64,000 nucleotides of DNA from Cordia subcordata. Lineage: Eukaryota > Streptophyta > Magnoliopsida > Boraginales > Cordiaceae. Of the stretch, positions 1 to 11,560 are shown in pieces. Made by a program: the position numbers and the translations under genes. The stretch covers positions 9,515,001-9,579,000 of the forward strand of contig JAPTOF010000020.1 in the NCBI GenBank assembly GCA_028554755.1, written 5' to 3'. Position 1 is the stretch's first letter; the number at the start of each line of letters is the position of its first letter. The notes below the pieces were generated by a model. It did not search any database and was not told the DNA's origin. It saw only the letters and a list, made by a program, of their open reading frames with translations.

Positions 1-1702
1 TAGTATATTTGTACCAATAGCTTGACCGCGCCTTCTTCCGTCAGTGTAAGGGTGTATGTAAGACTGTGACACTGGTCCAGGTATTGGTTTTCATCATGTA
101 TTTATGTTTAACTTTTTTTACGAAAGTTAACTTTATTATAACTAGCGCTATTATAACACCTGTTTACTGCTTGCATTTTTTTGCATGGGATAGATTCACG
201 GCTTTTTAGCCTCAGCTTCTACTTCCCACATTAGAGCGACTACAGCGACAGCAGCATCATCTTGAGCATCTGTTTCAACTCCCTGGCGTTCCACGAGGTG
301 CTGTATTTTACGTGAAAAAAGAAATGACAAATGCGTCCGGAAAGTCAGGGTAAGTTAAGTGTCGGGATGTTATAGACCATTTGCAGCCTGGCGAGGTATA
401 GTACACTTAAGTTGCTTATTAAAAATTTTTATCTTGTATTATTCAACACGTGCGTAATGTATGTAAGTAACTCTTCGGTACTTGTTTTGGTTATAGTTTA
501 TATGGTAGCCGCTCAGGACGATATTGGACAACCTGCCACTGTACTGTGTTCAGGACAGTGACGTTTAGCATGCCCAGATCCCGTTGATATTTGGGCATAT
601 TCTTGAGTGACATTGTCCTGATCGTGTCTTACAGCAGTTTGGACTACAATTGACAGTCCCTTGTGATCCGCTTGATCATGAGAAACATAGGGACAGAAAG
701 GAAAAGGTTGAGGGAGCTGCGCTAACATAGGCAGCAAATATGTGAGGGAATTGGCAGCAGCACATTTTCCATGGATAGATGGAGGATGCGCCGACGGTAG
801 CAGCACTTCGGACTTACATGACTTGGTACCGTTGGGTGACCATATTATATGTCGGTTATCCAGGTACAAGTCATAGAAGGGATGGTCACGTAGCTCCTGC
901 ATGTGATGAGACTTCGCTAGTAAGCATTACTTGTACTCGTTTTTTTTTCTTTATGAAAACTGGGGACTATTATTTGAAATTAACCACAATAGGTTATGTT
1001 TTTCTCCAGGCGACAGTTGTACAACATGTGGTCCACCATTCCCGTGATTTGCTGCACCGATATGGGTAGGGGGACCTTCGTGGAGATGCACAGTCCATGG
1101 AATATGTGATGCGACACATGCAGCTTATGCAGCTACATGGTGAGAGTGCACTCTGACACACAAAGCACGAGCATCTCTTATAGTAGAGAGCGGTGTGAGA
1201 GTTGCCTGATGCGCCTCCAATGCAGCCATTACAGTAGCATAGAGAGTATCGTTCACAGCATGGGTACGCTTTGCAGCACAGGGAGCGTCATAAATATCCC
1301 ACCTGGTCATCACAACCGTCCTCTGCCCATCCGCATCATATGCCGTTCACCCCCGAGGCACCATTGCCACATTATCGTCTACCCACACAGGCATCATTGC
1401 ATCGATCCACATATTAGTTGGACCCCATTGATTATTCTAGCATGCAGATAGGTCAGAACAGTGGCCGTAGACACGGCATGTTCCAGGGTGACGGATCCTC
1501 CAGGCCGGTGATTGATGAGCCAGATGACGACGAGGAGGATGACAAGACGATGCAGAGCGAGTCATTGGAAGGGTCTGCGAGTAGATACATAGGGTCTTGG
1601 GACTACGTTCACGAGCAGTTGGTTGATAGTGATGTTGAGCAGCAGGACCAATCGCCGCAGTCCGAGGCACTTGTGACCCAGGCACTTGCCACACAGCCAT
1701 AG
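1..1702 (+). pseudogene. Plant mobile domain (PMD)-like protein, degraded and partial
   Basis: Translating in shifting frames gives pieces typical of PMD (PF10536-like, MAIN-type) proteins. A stretch near 585-665 contains CPDRVLQQFGLQ, which resembles the family's P-x-RV-x-RQFG core. A stretch at 779-850 contains TYMTWYRWVT, resembling the conserved Y-x-x-WYR-x-x-T segment. An acidic, Gln/Ser-rich tail at 1,418-1,702 contains EPDDDEEDD, as seen at the C-terminus of such proteins. Stops and frameshifts interrupt every long frame, and the 5' end lies outside the window. PMD proteins are plant-specific and often carried by MULE or gypsy elements, and a MULE transposase relic lies just downstream in convergent orientation. 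A host MAIN-like gene with introns that I have not resolved is the alternative. The domain call rests on motif memory only. Confidence 0.5.
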
Positions 1703-2060
1703 GCACAGGAGGCTCCACGTTGTCAGAAACGTTCGTCCAGGAAATGCCACGCACCAACCCCTATTAGACATCAGTTACCTGACCGCACTAACAGGGGAAA
1801 AGGACCTGATCATTACACATCTGGATGATGTATCTAGCTTTAGAGCACTTTTTTTTTTCATGTGTATTTATGACACATTGTTATGTATTGATAGGACTGT
1901 GTTATGTTTTTTCATTTATGTGGTTTTTTATGATCCATTGAGTACTTAATGTTTCCAATTAAGTACGTTGTGCACATGTTACTTACGGTTGAAAGCAAAT
2001 GCGATGTTTTATTTTAAGTTGACCGTCACGTGTAACTCGTTCGATTGCAGATGCGATGCC
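1703..2060. other. Non-coding spacer between PMD and MULE relics
   Basis: T-rich sequence downstream of the PMD-like tail. I see no convincing coding signal on either strand. It may hold the 3' UTR of the PMD-like gene and the decayed 3' end of the convergent transposase. Confidence 0.5.
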
Positions 2061-3692
2061 TGCATGCCTATCTGATATGATACACACTTAGGGCATCCCA
2101 GTAAAAAAAGTTCTGCCGTAACTATTGTAAGAAATACGACCAAGTACGAGTTGTCTCTGCGTCCACAACTGCAAAGGCTAACGACAATACTTAGCAGTTG
2201 GCATCAGTGGTTAATGCAACTAGGAGATGACCCTTGTACTTTCCCGGCAAGTGTATGCTGTCCAGTGAAACCACGAGTTTACAATACCTCCACGTCGTGA
2301 TGCATGGATCGAACACCCAATAAACCATGTCAAAAATTTTTTCCGCCTGCGTTGAACCTTCAGCGAACCTATATCTCCCAACATTACCTAGATTCTTGGC
2401 CGTTACAGCACCAGAAAACTGTGAGAGCATTTGGTATGACGTCTATCAATTGCCATACACGAGTTCAATTGCTTTATTCCGACTGTTCCAAGCTTTTTCG
2501 TAACTGACATCCGCGTTAAGCTTCTTCTTCATGTGAGCTTGGATAAGCCTGACCTTATAATCAGCCTTCTTAGCTATGAAATGCCTCACCAAATATCCAA
2601 CAAAACCCAAAGTCAAATTTTTGTGCCCCGACGTAGTTCTTTACGCCATACAAACATGTCTGGCGTCATACTGCCTAATCTCCTACTGCTTATGTGTTGC
2701 TTTCTTTATGGCACGTACATACCATGGGCATGCTACACTTCCACTGTGCGTTTCCCTAGATTGTACCTTCCAAAGGGTCTTACTCGACTTGATGACCTTA
2801 TATTCCTTTTGTATCTTTATCATTATTTTGAACAGCCCTTACTACATCCACTTTGGATGGGAACACCATTCGTTTGGCCAGATTCATCCTGTTAAGGTCC
2901 TATATTGGACGTTTGGTGACCTCGTACCTGCTTGTTGTGTAGAATTCAGTCTTAACAGTATAGACTGGTTCTTCCTCATCCATCTCCGGCTTTGCATCAA
3001 CAGCCGGTCCTTCTACATCGTTCTTAATTTGGTAGTTCAAACTTGCTTCTGAGACTACATCTTCTTGATCATTCAATTCACTGTCCTTGTTTTCTTTGTT
3101 TGTCTCTAACAAAATAGTATCTGCTGCGACGTCACATCTCTTCTCCATGCCACCGCCACGATGAGAGGGTCCTCCGACTTCAAAAGTGGACTGTGGTTTC
3201 AGGGAAAGGGAAAAAGTGGAAAACTCCACCACTGTTGTTGCAATATTGATATGTTCATCTTCTTCATACGATGGTGCTACATTTAGGTCCGACATGTTAG
3301 ACTGGTATGGGACGTTGGCCATTTGTTACGGCACATACACATCGTCGCACTAAACGTCCACTATTACGTGCATGACACAATGATTCCAATCACAACGAGC
3401 TGTGCCATACATCTCCCGCAAATCTTCATCATCAATTATTACACTTGGATAATAATAAATTTGCTATAATGCAGCATCCCATCTAGGGTCATGATAGCAT
3501 AAGTTAACAGTATCAATAGTTGGACGCAACCCTAGTTTTCTAATTACATGAGAAACAAATTGATCGTAAGTTGTATTGGAAAGAATTTTGATTTTGCGTG
3601 GTATATTTGGACTTCTATAATCAAAACAGTAATCGGTCATTATTTTGTCACCGCCGTAGTATAAAAGAACAGTAACCTCAGTTGAATTCATT
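2061..3692 (-). pseudogene. Mutator-like element (MULE) transposase remnant
   Basis: Read on the minus strand, three regions line up with MULE transposases in the right order. Around 3,690-3,464 is an N-terminal PB1-like region starting MNSTEVTVLLYYGGDKIMTD. After an acidic linker (3,322-2,900) comes a MuDR DNA-binding region (about 2,890-2,440) with PSKVDVV and SVACPWYVRA. Last is the start of the MULE catalytic domain (2,430-2,191) with VFDPCITTWRYCK, LDSIHLPGKYKG and LLVALTTDAN; the family consensus here is an F-x-PCI segment, then D-G-T-x-L-x-G-KYKG-x-LL-A. In-frame stops and shifts break the frame, and the rest of the catalytic domain and the SWIM zinc finger are not recognisable. No terminal inverted repeats were identified. 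It would encode a cut-and-paste transposase if intact, and is almost certainly dead. Confidence 0.75.
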
Positions 3693-4316
3693 CTTTTAAG
3701 TGCTTTGGTAGAAAATTGTAGTGACAAGTGGAATGGATTTGGTAGAAAGTTTATCTGGAGTCGAAACGCTGTAGGATGGGTAATGGATTGAATGAGTTGG
3801 TGGAGGAAGGGGTTGGGGTTTATATAGGTAAAAAAAAACGCATTCTGGGAGTGAGATTTCTGAAATTTCCTATGACGTGAAGTGACTAGAATATGATTAA
3901 TGGTAGGAAATATATTCCAATTAATGCAAACACACTCCCAAAATACGTTGCTAAGAATAAATTTCCTGCACCCCAATCAAATCAAATCTGAAATCAAATT
4001 TGCTAGGGTTGCAGGTAAAAACCAGAAAACAGGTTTCGAAAATGTGGAACGCACGTCAGGAATGTGGGCGTACTCCCGGAATGCGACCTCACTCTTGGAG
4101 TGCGTTCTGCATTCCTAGCATGCATCACGTGTTCTTAAATTGTGTAAATCGCGTTTTGGGAATCAGGTTGGGTTATTTTTGAAACCCTAATACGAATTGA
4201 GTTAATTTTGCATAGTATTTCAAAAATTGGGTAAAAAAAAAAATCCACAATTTTGTTGCTAATACTTGTCGGTCCAATTTTGCCACTAATTCTAGTAGAG
4301 TTAATTTAACAGTATT
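3693..4316. other. 5' flank of MULE relic with recurring GGGAGTG/GGAATG-type motifs
   Basis: No gene is seen. Short related motifs recur in both orientations (for example CGCATTCTGGGAGTGAG near 3,840, CACTCCCAAAATACG near 3,930, GGAATGCGACCTC near 4,080, TTGGAGTGCGTTCTGCATTC near 4,095). They may be sub-terminal repeats of the MULE, but I could not define a terminal inverted repeat. Confidence 0.35.
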
Positions 4317-4412
4317 AATTATATATACATACATATATATATATATACACATATACATCCATACATATATATATACATATACATACATACATATAAATAT
4401 ACATATACATAC

Positions 4413-4508
<96 letters not shown>
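4317..4508. repeat. TA/TACA microsatellite
   Basis: Imperfect (TACA)n/(TATA)n sequence that becomes pure (TA)n from about 4,425 to 4,508, some 40 dinucleotide units. The apparent reading frame across it on the minus strand is low-complexity Ile-Tyr repeat and is not a gene. Confidence 0.95.
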
Positions 4509-4510
<2 letters not shown>

Positions 4511-5339
4511 GGACGGACTTTTTCCCTAGCGTTTTTGTTGCACAGAAAATAGAGAGTACATGAGAAGGAGGGGACATAACCTTACTCCTTGAAAACGCTA
4601 AATGTGAGATTGACAGGCCAATCTCATGTACAACAAAGACGAAATGCCGATGCACAATAAAGCTGAAATGCTGATGCAGTCATAAGAAAATCTTGAATTA
4701 GTTGGTGCTATTATTCTTATAAAATAAAAGAAAATGAAGAGCACAGAATCCTTAACGGTGAAGATACAGAATACCAAACTGATTGAGTCTGAGAAGGCCT
4801 CTGAGTTGCGAGTATCGTTCAGGAGAATTGATCACATGTAGGCGAGTGACATGAACACTCCTATTGGCAAGTAAGTCTCCAACAGCATTGCCTTCCCTTA
4901 ATATAGGACACGTGTCCTTAACAGATAATCATCAACTATATATTATATAACAAATATAAGTGTAGGTAGAAATATGTAATAGATTTTTATAGTTTATACA
5001 AGGATAAAATATGTATATATTTTCAAAAATTAACCCTTTTTTTTTGTAAGTTTACTATACTAATAATTTTGTTTTAGAGATCTTTAGTAATGGAACAAAA
5101 AACTTAAATTAAAAAGTAAAAAAAAAAAAAATCTGATTTGAAAAAGCAGAAAAGCAACAAAAGCAGAGTAATATATTTATGGGGTTTAACTTATTTTTGG
5201 AAGAAAAAGAACAGACAAAATGAGGATATTAAAAAAACATAAGTATAGATTTTTTTTTGGGCCTGTTCGGCACAAATATCTTTGAAGGTAGGATATAAGT
5301 ATACTAAATATTTATATGACTTTCAATAGAGGGCCCATT
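4509..5339. other. Non-coding AT-rich spacer
   Basis: No coding signal recognised on either strand. It contains poly(A) and poly(T) runs (about 5,118-5,133 and 5,251-5,259) but no repeat family I can name. Confidence 0.5.
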
Positions 5340-5745
5340 TAAACTGGAGACGAACTTTCTTTCTCAATTTCTCTTTTCAAAAGCAATCAATCAATTTTAG
5401 ACTGGTAAGAGCATTTAGTGCCACATGGAGAATTAACTTTCCTGTTGACTTCAGCATTAGCAAAATTTTCAAGCACATGTGTGTTGCTTAATAAAAATTT
5501 TATATTAAAAGGTTCGCCATCAATTGATCAATGTTTATAATATTTGAAAGAGGAGCAAACTTCCAATGTATTAGCATGCATGTGCCGGCCATTCATGAAA
5601 GTGCACAGAAGACCTCCAATGTTGAACCATCTTTTGTTTTCCCATATATTGAACTATTAAAATGTAATCATATATAGTTAACACCACACCAGATCAGACC
5701 ACCGGTGTTGAATATTGATTTGATATCTCATTTTTTGAACCATCT
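5340..5745 (+). repeat. Relic duplicate of the HMGR 5' flank (no gene attached)
   Basis: The stretch 5,549-5,740 is clearly homologous to the promoter-proximal DNA of HMGR copy 1 (8,849-9,040). Shared words include GTGCCGGC, TTCATGAAAGTGCA, CCTCCAATGTTGAACCATC and TTGAACTATTAAAATG, in the same order and spacing. Its left part, 5,440-5,545, matches 7,348-7,427 plus 8,142-8,190. Relative to copy 1 it therefore lacks both the candidate Helitron (7,428-8,141) and the LINE tail (about 8,191-8,848), so it acts as an internal empty site for both insertions. Homology stops near 5,745 and no HMGR coding sequence follows. Confidence 0.75.
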
Positions 5746-7427
5746 TTTGCTTTTCTCATAAACTGTAAAACTAAAGGACAAACAACATAAAAAATTATAA
5801 AAATAAATGATTGTTATTAATATAAATTGTAAAGATAAGAAACTGAAAAATATTGTTCTTTTAATATTTTTTGAGCTGGGGACTAATGGTGCCATTAATT
5901 GCAAACATGAGGAACTAAATTATCGGATTTTAAAATAGATAAGAGGCTTAATTATAAAAAAAAAATCAAAGATAAGGGACCAAATAAATCATTACCCTTT
6001 CCAAAGTTGTTAAGGGTTAGTTTGGCTTTTAGTCTAAAAGTATCATTTTCTAAAATAGTCTTTTAAAAATGGACTTTTATTTAAAAGAACTTTGGTAAAA
6101 AAGAAAATATGTTTGGAGATTTTTCTATGAAATAGACTTTTATTAAATGAGATAATATTTAATTTTACATTTTAAAACAACTGCTAATTTTTAAAATTAC
6201 TAAAAGATACTTTTGAAGCTTATAATGATAAAATATTATTTCTTTTGCATGATATACTTTTTTTTTATTTTAATTATAATTTAACTTTGTTTGAACAGTA
6301 GTTAAAGAAATTATAGTCGTAACTTCTTAAAAAGAATTAGATAACCTAGAAATTGATCAACTATTATTAAATTATAAATAAAAATTATTAAACAATTAAA
6401 TTATTAAAATAATCTAATTTAAATTTTCTAATTTTATTTTCTTTAAATTTAAAATTTATTTTTATTTTATTAGTTACTATATTTTATTATTTAATTTATT
6501 TTTTAATTATAATTGTAATTCAAGAAACTCTAATAATAAAATTAATGAGATAATTTCGTTTAAAGAATTTTTTGAAATTTCTCCTTGCAAAGTGCAAAGG
6601 TAGAGCTAAAAAATATCTTACGCCCTGTTGATTTATAGAAAATTATAGTTGTTTTCTAAAGAACTTTTCTATGGAAAATAGAAAATAGAAAATAGAAAAT
6701 AGAATATCATTCTTACAAAGAAAAATTTTCCAAAATGAGAACTAAAAATAGTTTTGCAAAATTTTCAAATTAAAGAAGAGTAATTGAAAACAACTCTGGA
6801 TTATTTTCAAAGTTTCCTTTAATAATTTTGGATTATTTTCTAACAATTCTCCATTCATAAAATACCCTAAAATTCTGTTGACTTTGGGATCAAGCTGTGG
6901 ATCTATTTGGATTATTATTATTATTATTATTTTTGGAAAAAGTAGTTTTTTCCCTTTAATTTTTTTTTTTTGCAATAACTATATGACTTGATTTCTAAAA
7001 TAGTTGAAAGTTTGAAAAAAGATCAAATATAACTTTTTTTAGAAGTTAAAATTTTTAACTTTACAAATAAAGACTTTTTTTTCAAAAATTGTTAAAAAAC
7101 ACTTCAAAAAAAAAATTCAAACGAGCCCTATGTTTTGAGATGGAACGTCAAGCGTAACCTTTTTTCTAAAATGAATTTTTAGACTACAAAAATCAGTTTG
7201 GCTCTTCAAATCAGAAACCGAACGAGCTCTAAGCTTCGATTTCAGCTTTAAAATTTGCTAAATGATTTCATCTACGTTTCTCTAATTTTCGCAATGATTC
7301 GAATTGTTGCCATTCTTCTGACCCTTGATCGTTCGATGGAGAATGGACTTTCCTATTGAGTTAACACACTAAGAAAATATTCAAGCCCGTGCGTGTTGCT
7401 TAATAAAAATTTTCGAATGCATATCTA
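5746..7427. other. AT-rich intergenic DNA with simple repeats
   Basis: No gene recognised. Contains a short (GAAAATA)n minisatellite at about 6,673-6,704, a (TTA)n tract at 6,910-6,931 and many homopolymer A or T runs. Short open frames here are compositional. From about 7,340 it becomes homologous to 5,440-5,500, the left part of the HMGR 5' flank relic. Confidence 0.6.
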
Positions 7428-8141
7428 TCTATACTATATATTAAAATTGAATCGTTGCACTACAATATTGCCAAGTGTCGTGTTCAATTTGTTATCATGG
7501 GTTATTTTCATTTAGACTTATTTATTTATTTTTATTGAGTATATACGACTTATAACTGAAAACGCGATTTAGGATTTATTGCTGAACATAAATTTTTGCC
7601 CCTTTTCATGCCCTAATGTCCCACTTCAGCCTTAATCTGTCTTTCAATCCCGATTTGATCCCTATTTTCTCTCAATCAACAAATCAAATTCTTCTAATTC
7701 TGATTTACTACCTTTATAACATTTATATTACCCAATCTTTTCTTAAAATCTATGCATATATTTGGCCCATCTATCATTTTATGTTCCATCTCTTTCTATT
7801 TATTAGACAAAAATATTTATCTTACTAAAAGTATATCGACATATTCATATTTGTGTGCATTTTTTTTTTTGTTATACATTTTTCATTAAACTACTACAGA
7901 CAAATAATACTTAAATATAAAAATTGATCTTCTTACAACACAAATTTTGATAGTTCTTTTATTTTATAATACTACCCATAGAACAATGTAACTATGCATA
8001 AATATTCTAACTTTTTCATAACAATTTAGTTTCCTCAAATTTATAATTTAACAATTTACTTTTATTCAAATAAATTATTTTACATATACATATATTAGTG
8101 TTTATCGTCTTCTCGCGCAATACACAGCTATAATATACTAG
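7428..8141 (+). mobile_element. Candidate non-autonomous Helitron, 714 bp
   Basis: The segment starts with TCTATACTATATATTAAAAT, close to the plant Helitron 5' terminus, directly after an A. It ends with CTAG followed by T, the canonical Helitron 3' end and A|T insertion site. A CG-rich stretch (TCTCGCGC) sits about 20 nt before the end, where a 3' hairpin is expected, but the stem is degraded. The related 5' flank relic at about 5,500 lacks this block, which supports insertion. There is no Rep/helicase coding. A 14-nt stretch left of the element is also missing from the empty site, so the left boundary is less certain. Confidence 0.55.
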
Positions 8142-8190
8142 TTATATTAAACGGTCAATCAATTAATCAATATTGAGAATATTTGGAAGA

Positions 8191-8848
8191 AAGGTGGCCT
8201 CCCGCCCCCCCCGCCCCCCCCGCCCCCCCCCCCCCGCCCCTGCTTCTTTATTTTTCCTTTCTGCTCATGTTATTTGGCTTGTGCGGTGCTAATTTTCGGG
8301 AGTTTTTCTCCCTTTACTTCGTGCCCTAGCCTTGGGCTAGTAGCATAATCTTTTTGTTATGTATTTATTGTATTTTTTTAATTTTATTTTTATAGTATTT
8401 TTTCTACTAGATATATCGAGCTTTCAGGTATTTTATTCTCTTGACAACTCTGTTTGGAGCAATGAGGAGCCAAATTCTATTCCTACTTGTATGATGATTG
8501 GCTCTGGTATGATACAAGTTTGTTGTATCCTTACAGCTTTTACAAATTCCAATTGGAATCATTTGTTTGCTGTTTGGAAATTCCTCTTATCTTCCAGTTC
8601 TAACTATACAATTGAGCATGTCTATAGTCGTGCTAATCGTGTGACAAATTGGGTCGCTCATATGATTATGATATGTTTCTTTCTTTTAGTTAAGATTTGT
8701 ATTAGTTATCTAGAGCTGTATTTGTATGTGTACAAAATTTTCTTTATTTTGTATCTTGTACCTTTTTTTTTGATATCTCTATACTATTGTTTTCTCGTAT
8801 TAATACAAATTTCAAGTTTTTTCTTGACACAAAAAAACAAAAAGAAAG
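8191..8848 (+). mobile_element. 5'-truncated LINE 3' end (RNase H-like tail and poly-A), copy A
   Basis: Begins after a poly-C tract (8,201-8,240). A frame across 8,400-8,670 contains IEHVYSRANRVTNWVAHM, the end of the RNase H domain that many plant LINEs carry (IEHV-x-R-x-A-N-x-V-A-D-x-x-A). After that come a 3' UTR-like region and an A-rich tail (8,831-8,848). The related block upstream of copies 2 and 3 has a pure poly(A) tail at the same place. It sits about 320 bp upstream of the HMGR start codon. The empty-site relic at 5,545 lacks it. The target-site duplication is not clear. Confidence 0.6.
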
Positions 8849-9168
8849 ACGAGGAAACGTCCATATATAAGCAAGTGCCGGCAATTCATGAAAGTGCATA
8901 AGAAACCTCCAATGTTGAACCATCTTTTGTTTCTCATGTATTGAACTATTAAAATGCAATAAAATATATTTAGCACGAGACCAAATCAGACCACCATTGT
9001 TGAACGTTGATTTAACATCTTAATTTTATCATTGAACACATGATTTAATCAATTTGACCAAACGGAGTATAAATAAGGGAGCTGCCATCTTCATTTCAAC
9101 AACAGTCACAGTAAGGGCACAAACAGCAAACTCACCTGTCGAGAGGCCACAGAAGTAGTTACACCACC
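8849..9168 (+). promoter_or_regulatory. HMGR copy 1 promoter and 5' UTR (type A)
   Basis: A TATA box (TATAAATA) lies at 9,068-9,075, about 95 nt before the ATG at 9,169, which leaves room for a leader of about 60-70 nt. The start sits in a strong plant context (CACCACCATGGC). The sequence is homologous to but clearly diverged from the type B promoters at 21,242-21,560 and 33,653-33,971. For example the B type has TATAAAA and a different leader around the GTCAAGAGGCCACAGAAG block. Confidence 0.7.
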
Positions 9169-10819
9169 ATGGCAAAAGCTTGCTTATCCCCTGCATCTAG
9201 TAGCCTCAAGAAAAAGCAGGTCGAGTCAGCCTCATTGCCCAAGGCAACGGACGCTCTTCACACACTTGTTTACCTGGCTAATGCCATCTTTTACACCCTT
9301 TTCTTCTCAGCCGTGTATTACTTGCTCATCAGGTGGCGTGAAAAAATCCGCAACTCAACACCTCTCCATATCGTTTCGTTTCCTGAGATCGTTGCCGTTG
9401 TGACTTTCGTCCTTTCCTTTGTGTATCTGCTTGGCTTCTTCGGGATTGGCTTTGTCCAGTCCTCCATCGAACGTGAAGATGATGTGGAAGAACCAGAACA
9501 AGAAGATATCAAGGTCCCCAGTGGTAAGCCTGCAGCGCCAGTTCATCATGTAGAGAAAGCTGTCCCCAAGGATGACGAGGAGATTGTCGAATCGGTGGTA
9601 AAAGGCCTAATCCCTTCCTACGCCTTGGAATCCAAGTTAGGCGATTGCTTCCGTGCAGCTGCAATACGCCGTGAGGCCTTGCAGAGGATGACAGGCAAGT
9701 CCTTGGCGGGCTTACCTTTAGAGCACTTTGATTATGACTCCATTTTGGGACAGTGTTGCGAAATGCCTGTGGGTTACGTGCAAATCCCTGTGGGCATTGC
9801 TGGGCCACTCGTCTTGGATGGTAAGGAGTATTCCATCCCCATGGCCACAACCGAAGGGTGGTTGGTGGCCAGCACAAATAGGGGATGCAAGGCCATCAAC
9901 GCTTCTGGAGGAGCCACCAGCATAGTGTTGAGGGATGGCATGACAAGAGCTCCTGTTGTTAGATTTGAAACTGCCAAGAGGGCTGCCGAGCTTAAGTTCT
10001 TCTTGGAGGATCCACTCAATTTTCAGACCTTGGAGGAATCTTTAATCAATCTAGCCGGTTCGCCAGGCTACAGAACATCAAGTGTGCCTTGGCTGGGAAA
10101 AACCTTTACATGAGGTTTTCTTGCAGCACCGGAGATGCCATGGGGATGAACATGGTCTCTAAAGGTGTTCAAAATGTTTTGGATTTTCTCCACGGCAACT
10201 TCCCTGATATGGACATCATTGGCATCTCCGGTAATTACTGTTCCGACAAGAAACCAGCAGCAGTCAATTGGATTGAGGGCCGTGGCAAATCAGTTGTGTG
10301 CGAGGCTATCATTAAAGAAGAGGTTGTGAAAAGGTGCTAAAAACTAATGTTGCTTCTTTGGTAGAGCTCAACATGCTTAAGAATCTTACTGGCTCTGCTG
10401 TTGCTGGTGCTTTGGGTGGTTTCAATGCCCATGCCAGTAATATTGTGTCTGCCATCTACATTGCAACTGGTCAAGACCCTGCCCAAAATGTTGAGAGCTC
10501 CCATTGTATAACCATGATGGAAGCTGTGAACGGTGGAGAGGACCTCCACATCTCTGTAACAATGCCTTCTATAGAGGTAGGTACTGTTGGTGGTGGAACT
10601 CAACTCGCTTCTCAGTCGGCATGTTTGAACTTGCTCGGGGTGAAGGGGGCAAGCAAGCAGGATCCAGGATCAAACTCGAGGATGTTGGCAAAAATTGTAG
10701 CGGGTTCTGTTCTTGCTGGAGAGCTTTCTCTGATGTCTGCAATTGCAGCTGGGCAACTGGTCAAGAGTCACATGAAGTATAACAGGTCTAGCAAAGACAA
10801 TTCTAAGGTTTCGTCATGA
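9169..10819 (+). pseudogene. HMGR: 3-hydroxy-3-methylglutaryl-CoA reductase, copy 1 (two frameshifts)
   Basis: HMGR reduces HMG-CoA to mevalonate with two NADPH in the ER membrane, the committed step of the cytosolic isoprenoid pathway. The DNA matches copy 2 almost base for base, with no introns. One base is missing in a G run near 10,035 (GGAGG against GGAGGG), and one A is missing near 10,330 (GAAAAGG against GAAAAAGG). The first moves the frame after residue 289, and the two together do not restore it until the third reading segment from about 10,334. The stop is the TGA at 10,817-10,819, as in copy 2. Promoter and 3' flank are both type A. Both lesions are homopolymer deletions, so they may be consensus errors rather than true mutations; if so this is an intact gene of about 550 aa. 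It carries the same EGW variant as the other copies. Confidence 0.9.
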
Positions 10820-11560
10820 AAAGCTTCTGAAGAGAAAAGATCGTAACAATTGCATGAATGTTTTTACGGGGACAACTGTGAGAGAACGAAGAGGCAATTA
10901 GAGCACAACCAAGAACTACTGGGTGAATTCTTGTAAAGAAATGAGAAAACTATTTCATGAGTTTGCCAAAAAGATTAATTTATTGTAACAATTCTTTGAA
11001 TTCTACTTTGGATTAGAGAGCAACAGAGATTGGTTTTTTGTAAATGAAAGAGAAACTTCAGAAGTATAATTTCTACAGTTGTTAAGCTACAAATATGTCA
11101 TGCCATCTGCCGTAAGAGATTGTTATGTCTTCGCATGTAACCATACGCGGCAACTGTCATCAAGCGTGAAATATAATTTTAGCAATTGCTTTCATCTTTG
11201 CTGTAGGACAATGTCAATTCTAGCCTACATTTTGATTTTATCTTTATCTAAATACTTTTTAAGGTCTAGGGCTTAATAGACTTTTTATACACAGCCGAGT
11301 TACAAATAAGTTTCGTTTTTTTGGTTATGGATTGTTCAGTAAAATAAATTTGAGTGAGAAAAATTGATTTTCTCTTAACCATGTTTACGAAGAAGTGTAC
11401 AAATGTATCTATTGGCATGAAAACTCTGGACTTGATCATCTACCACGGGGTTGTCACCAGTGGAAAACCTTCGTATGCCTTTAAAAATATGTTGGAGGAT
11501 CACTATAGAGGGTTTCAGCTCCTAAATTAATTAGTTAAAATTCTGTTGGAAAAGCTCCAT
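10820..11560 (+). other. HMGR copy 1 3' UTR and flank (type A)
   Basis: Non-coding. The first 30 nt still encode, in frame after the TGA, the extra C-terminal residues that copy 3 translates. The flank is recognisably related to the 3' flank of copy 3 (35,651-36,106) and of the inverted fragment (59,457-59,920), but differs from both by many substitutions and small indels. Confidence 0.7.

Noticed and set aside
1137..1451. Overlapping 104-codon frame on the plus strand
   Set aside because: Out of frame with the PMD-like pieces around it and without recognisable motifs.
4173..4655. Minus-strand 160-codon open frame rich in Ile and Tyr
   Set aside because: It is the translation of the TA/TACA microsatellite; no domain and no conservation expected.
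6742..6975. Short minus-strand frame with poly-Ile from a TTA repeat
   Set aside because: Compositional; simple repeat and AT-rich DNA.
8359..8901. 180-codon plus-strand frame upstream of HMGR as a host gene
   Set aside because: The only recognisable part is the end of a LINE RNase H domain, and the rest is T-rich hydrophobic 3' UTR translation.
9318..10019. Minus-strand and alternate-frame open frames across HMGR (also in copies 2 and 3)
   Set aside because: Shadows of the HMGR coding sequence; they recur only because the gene is repeated.
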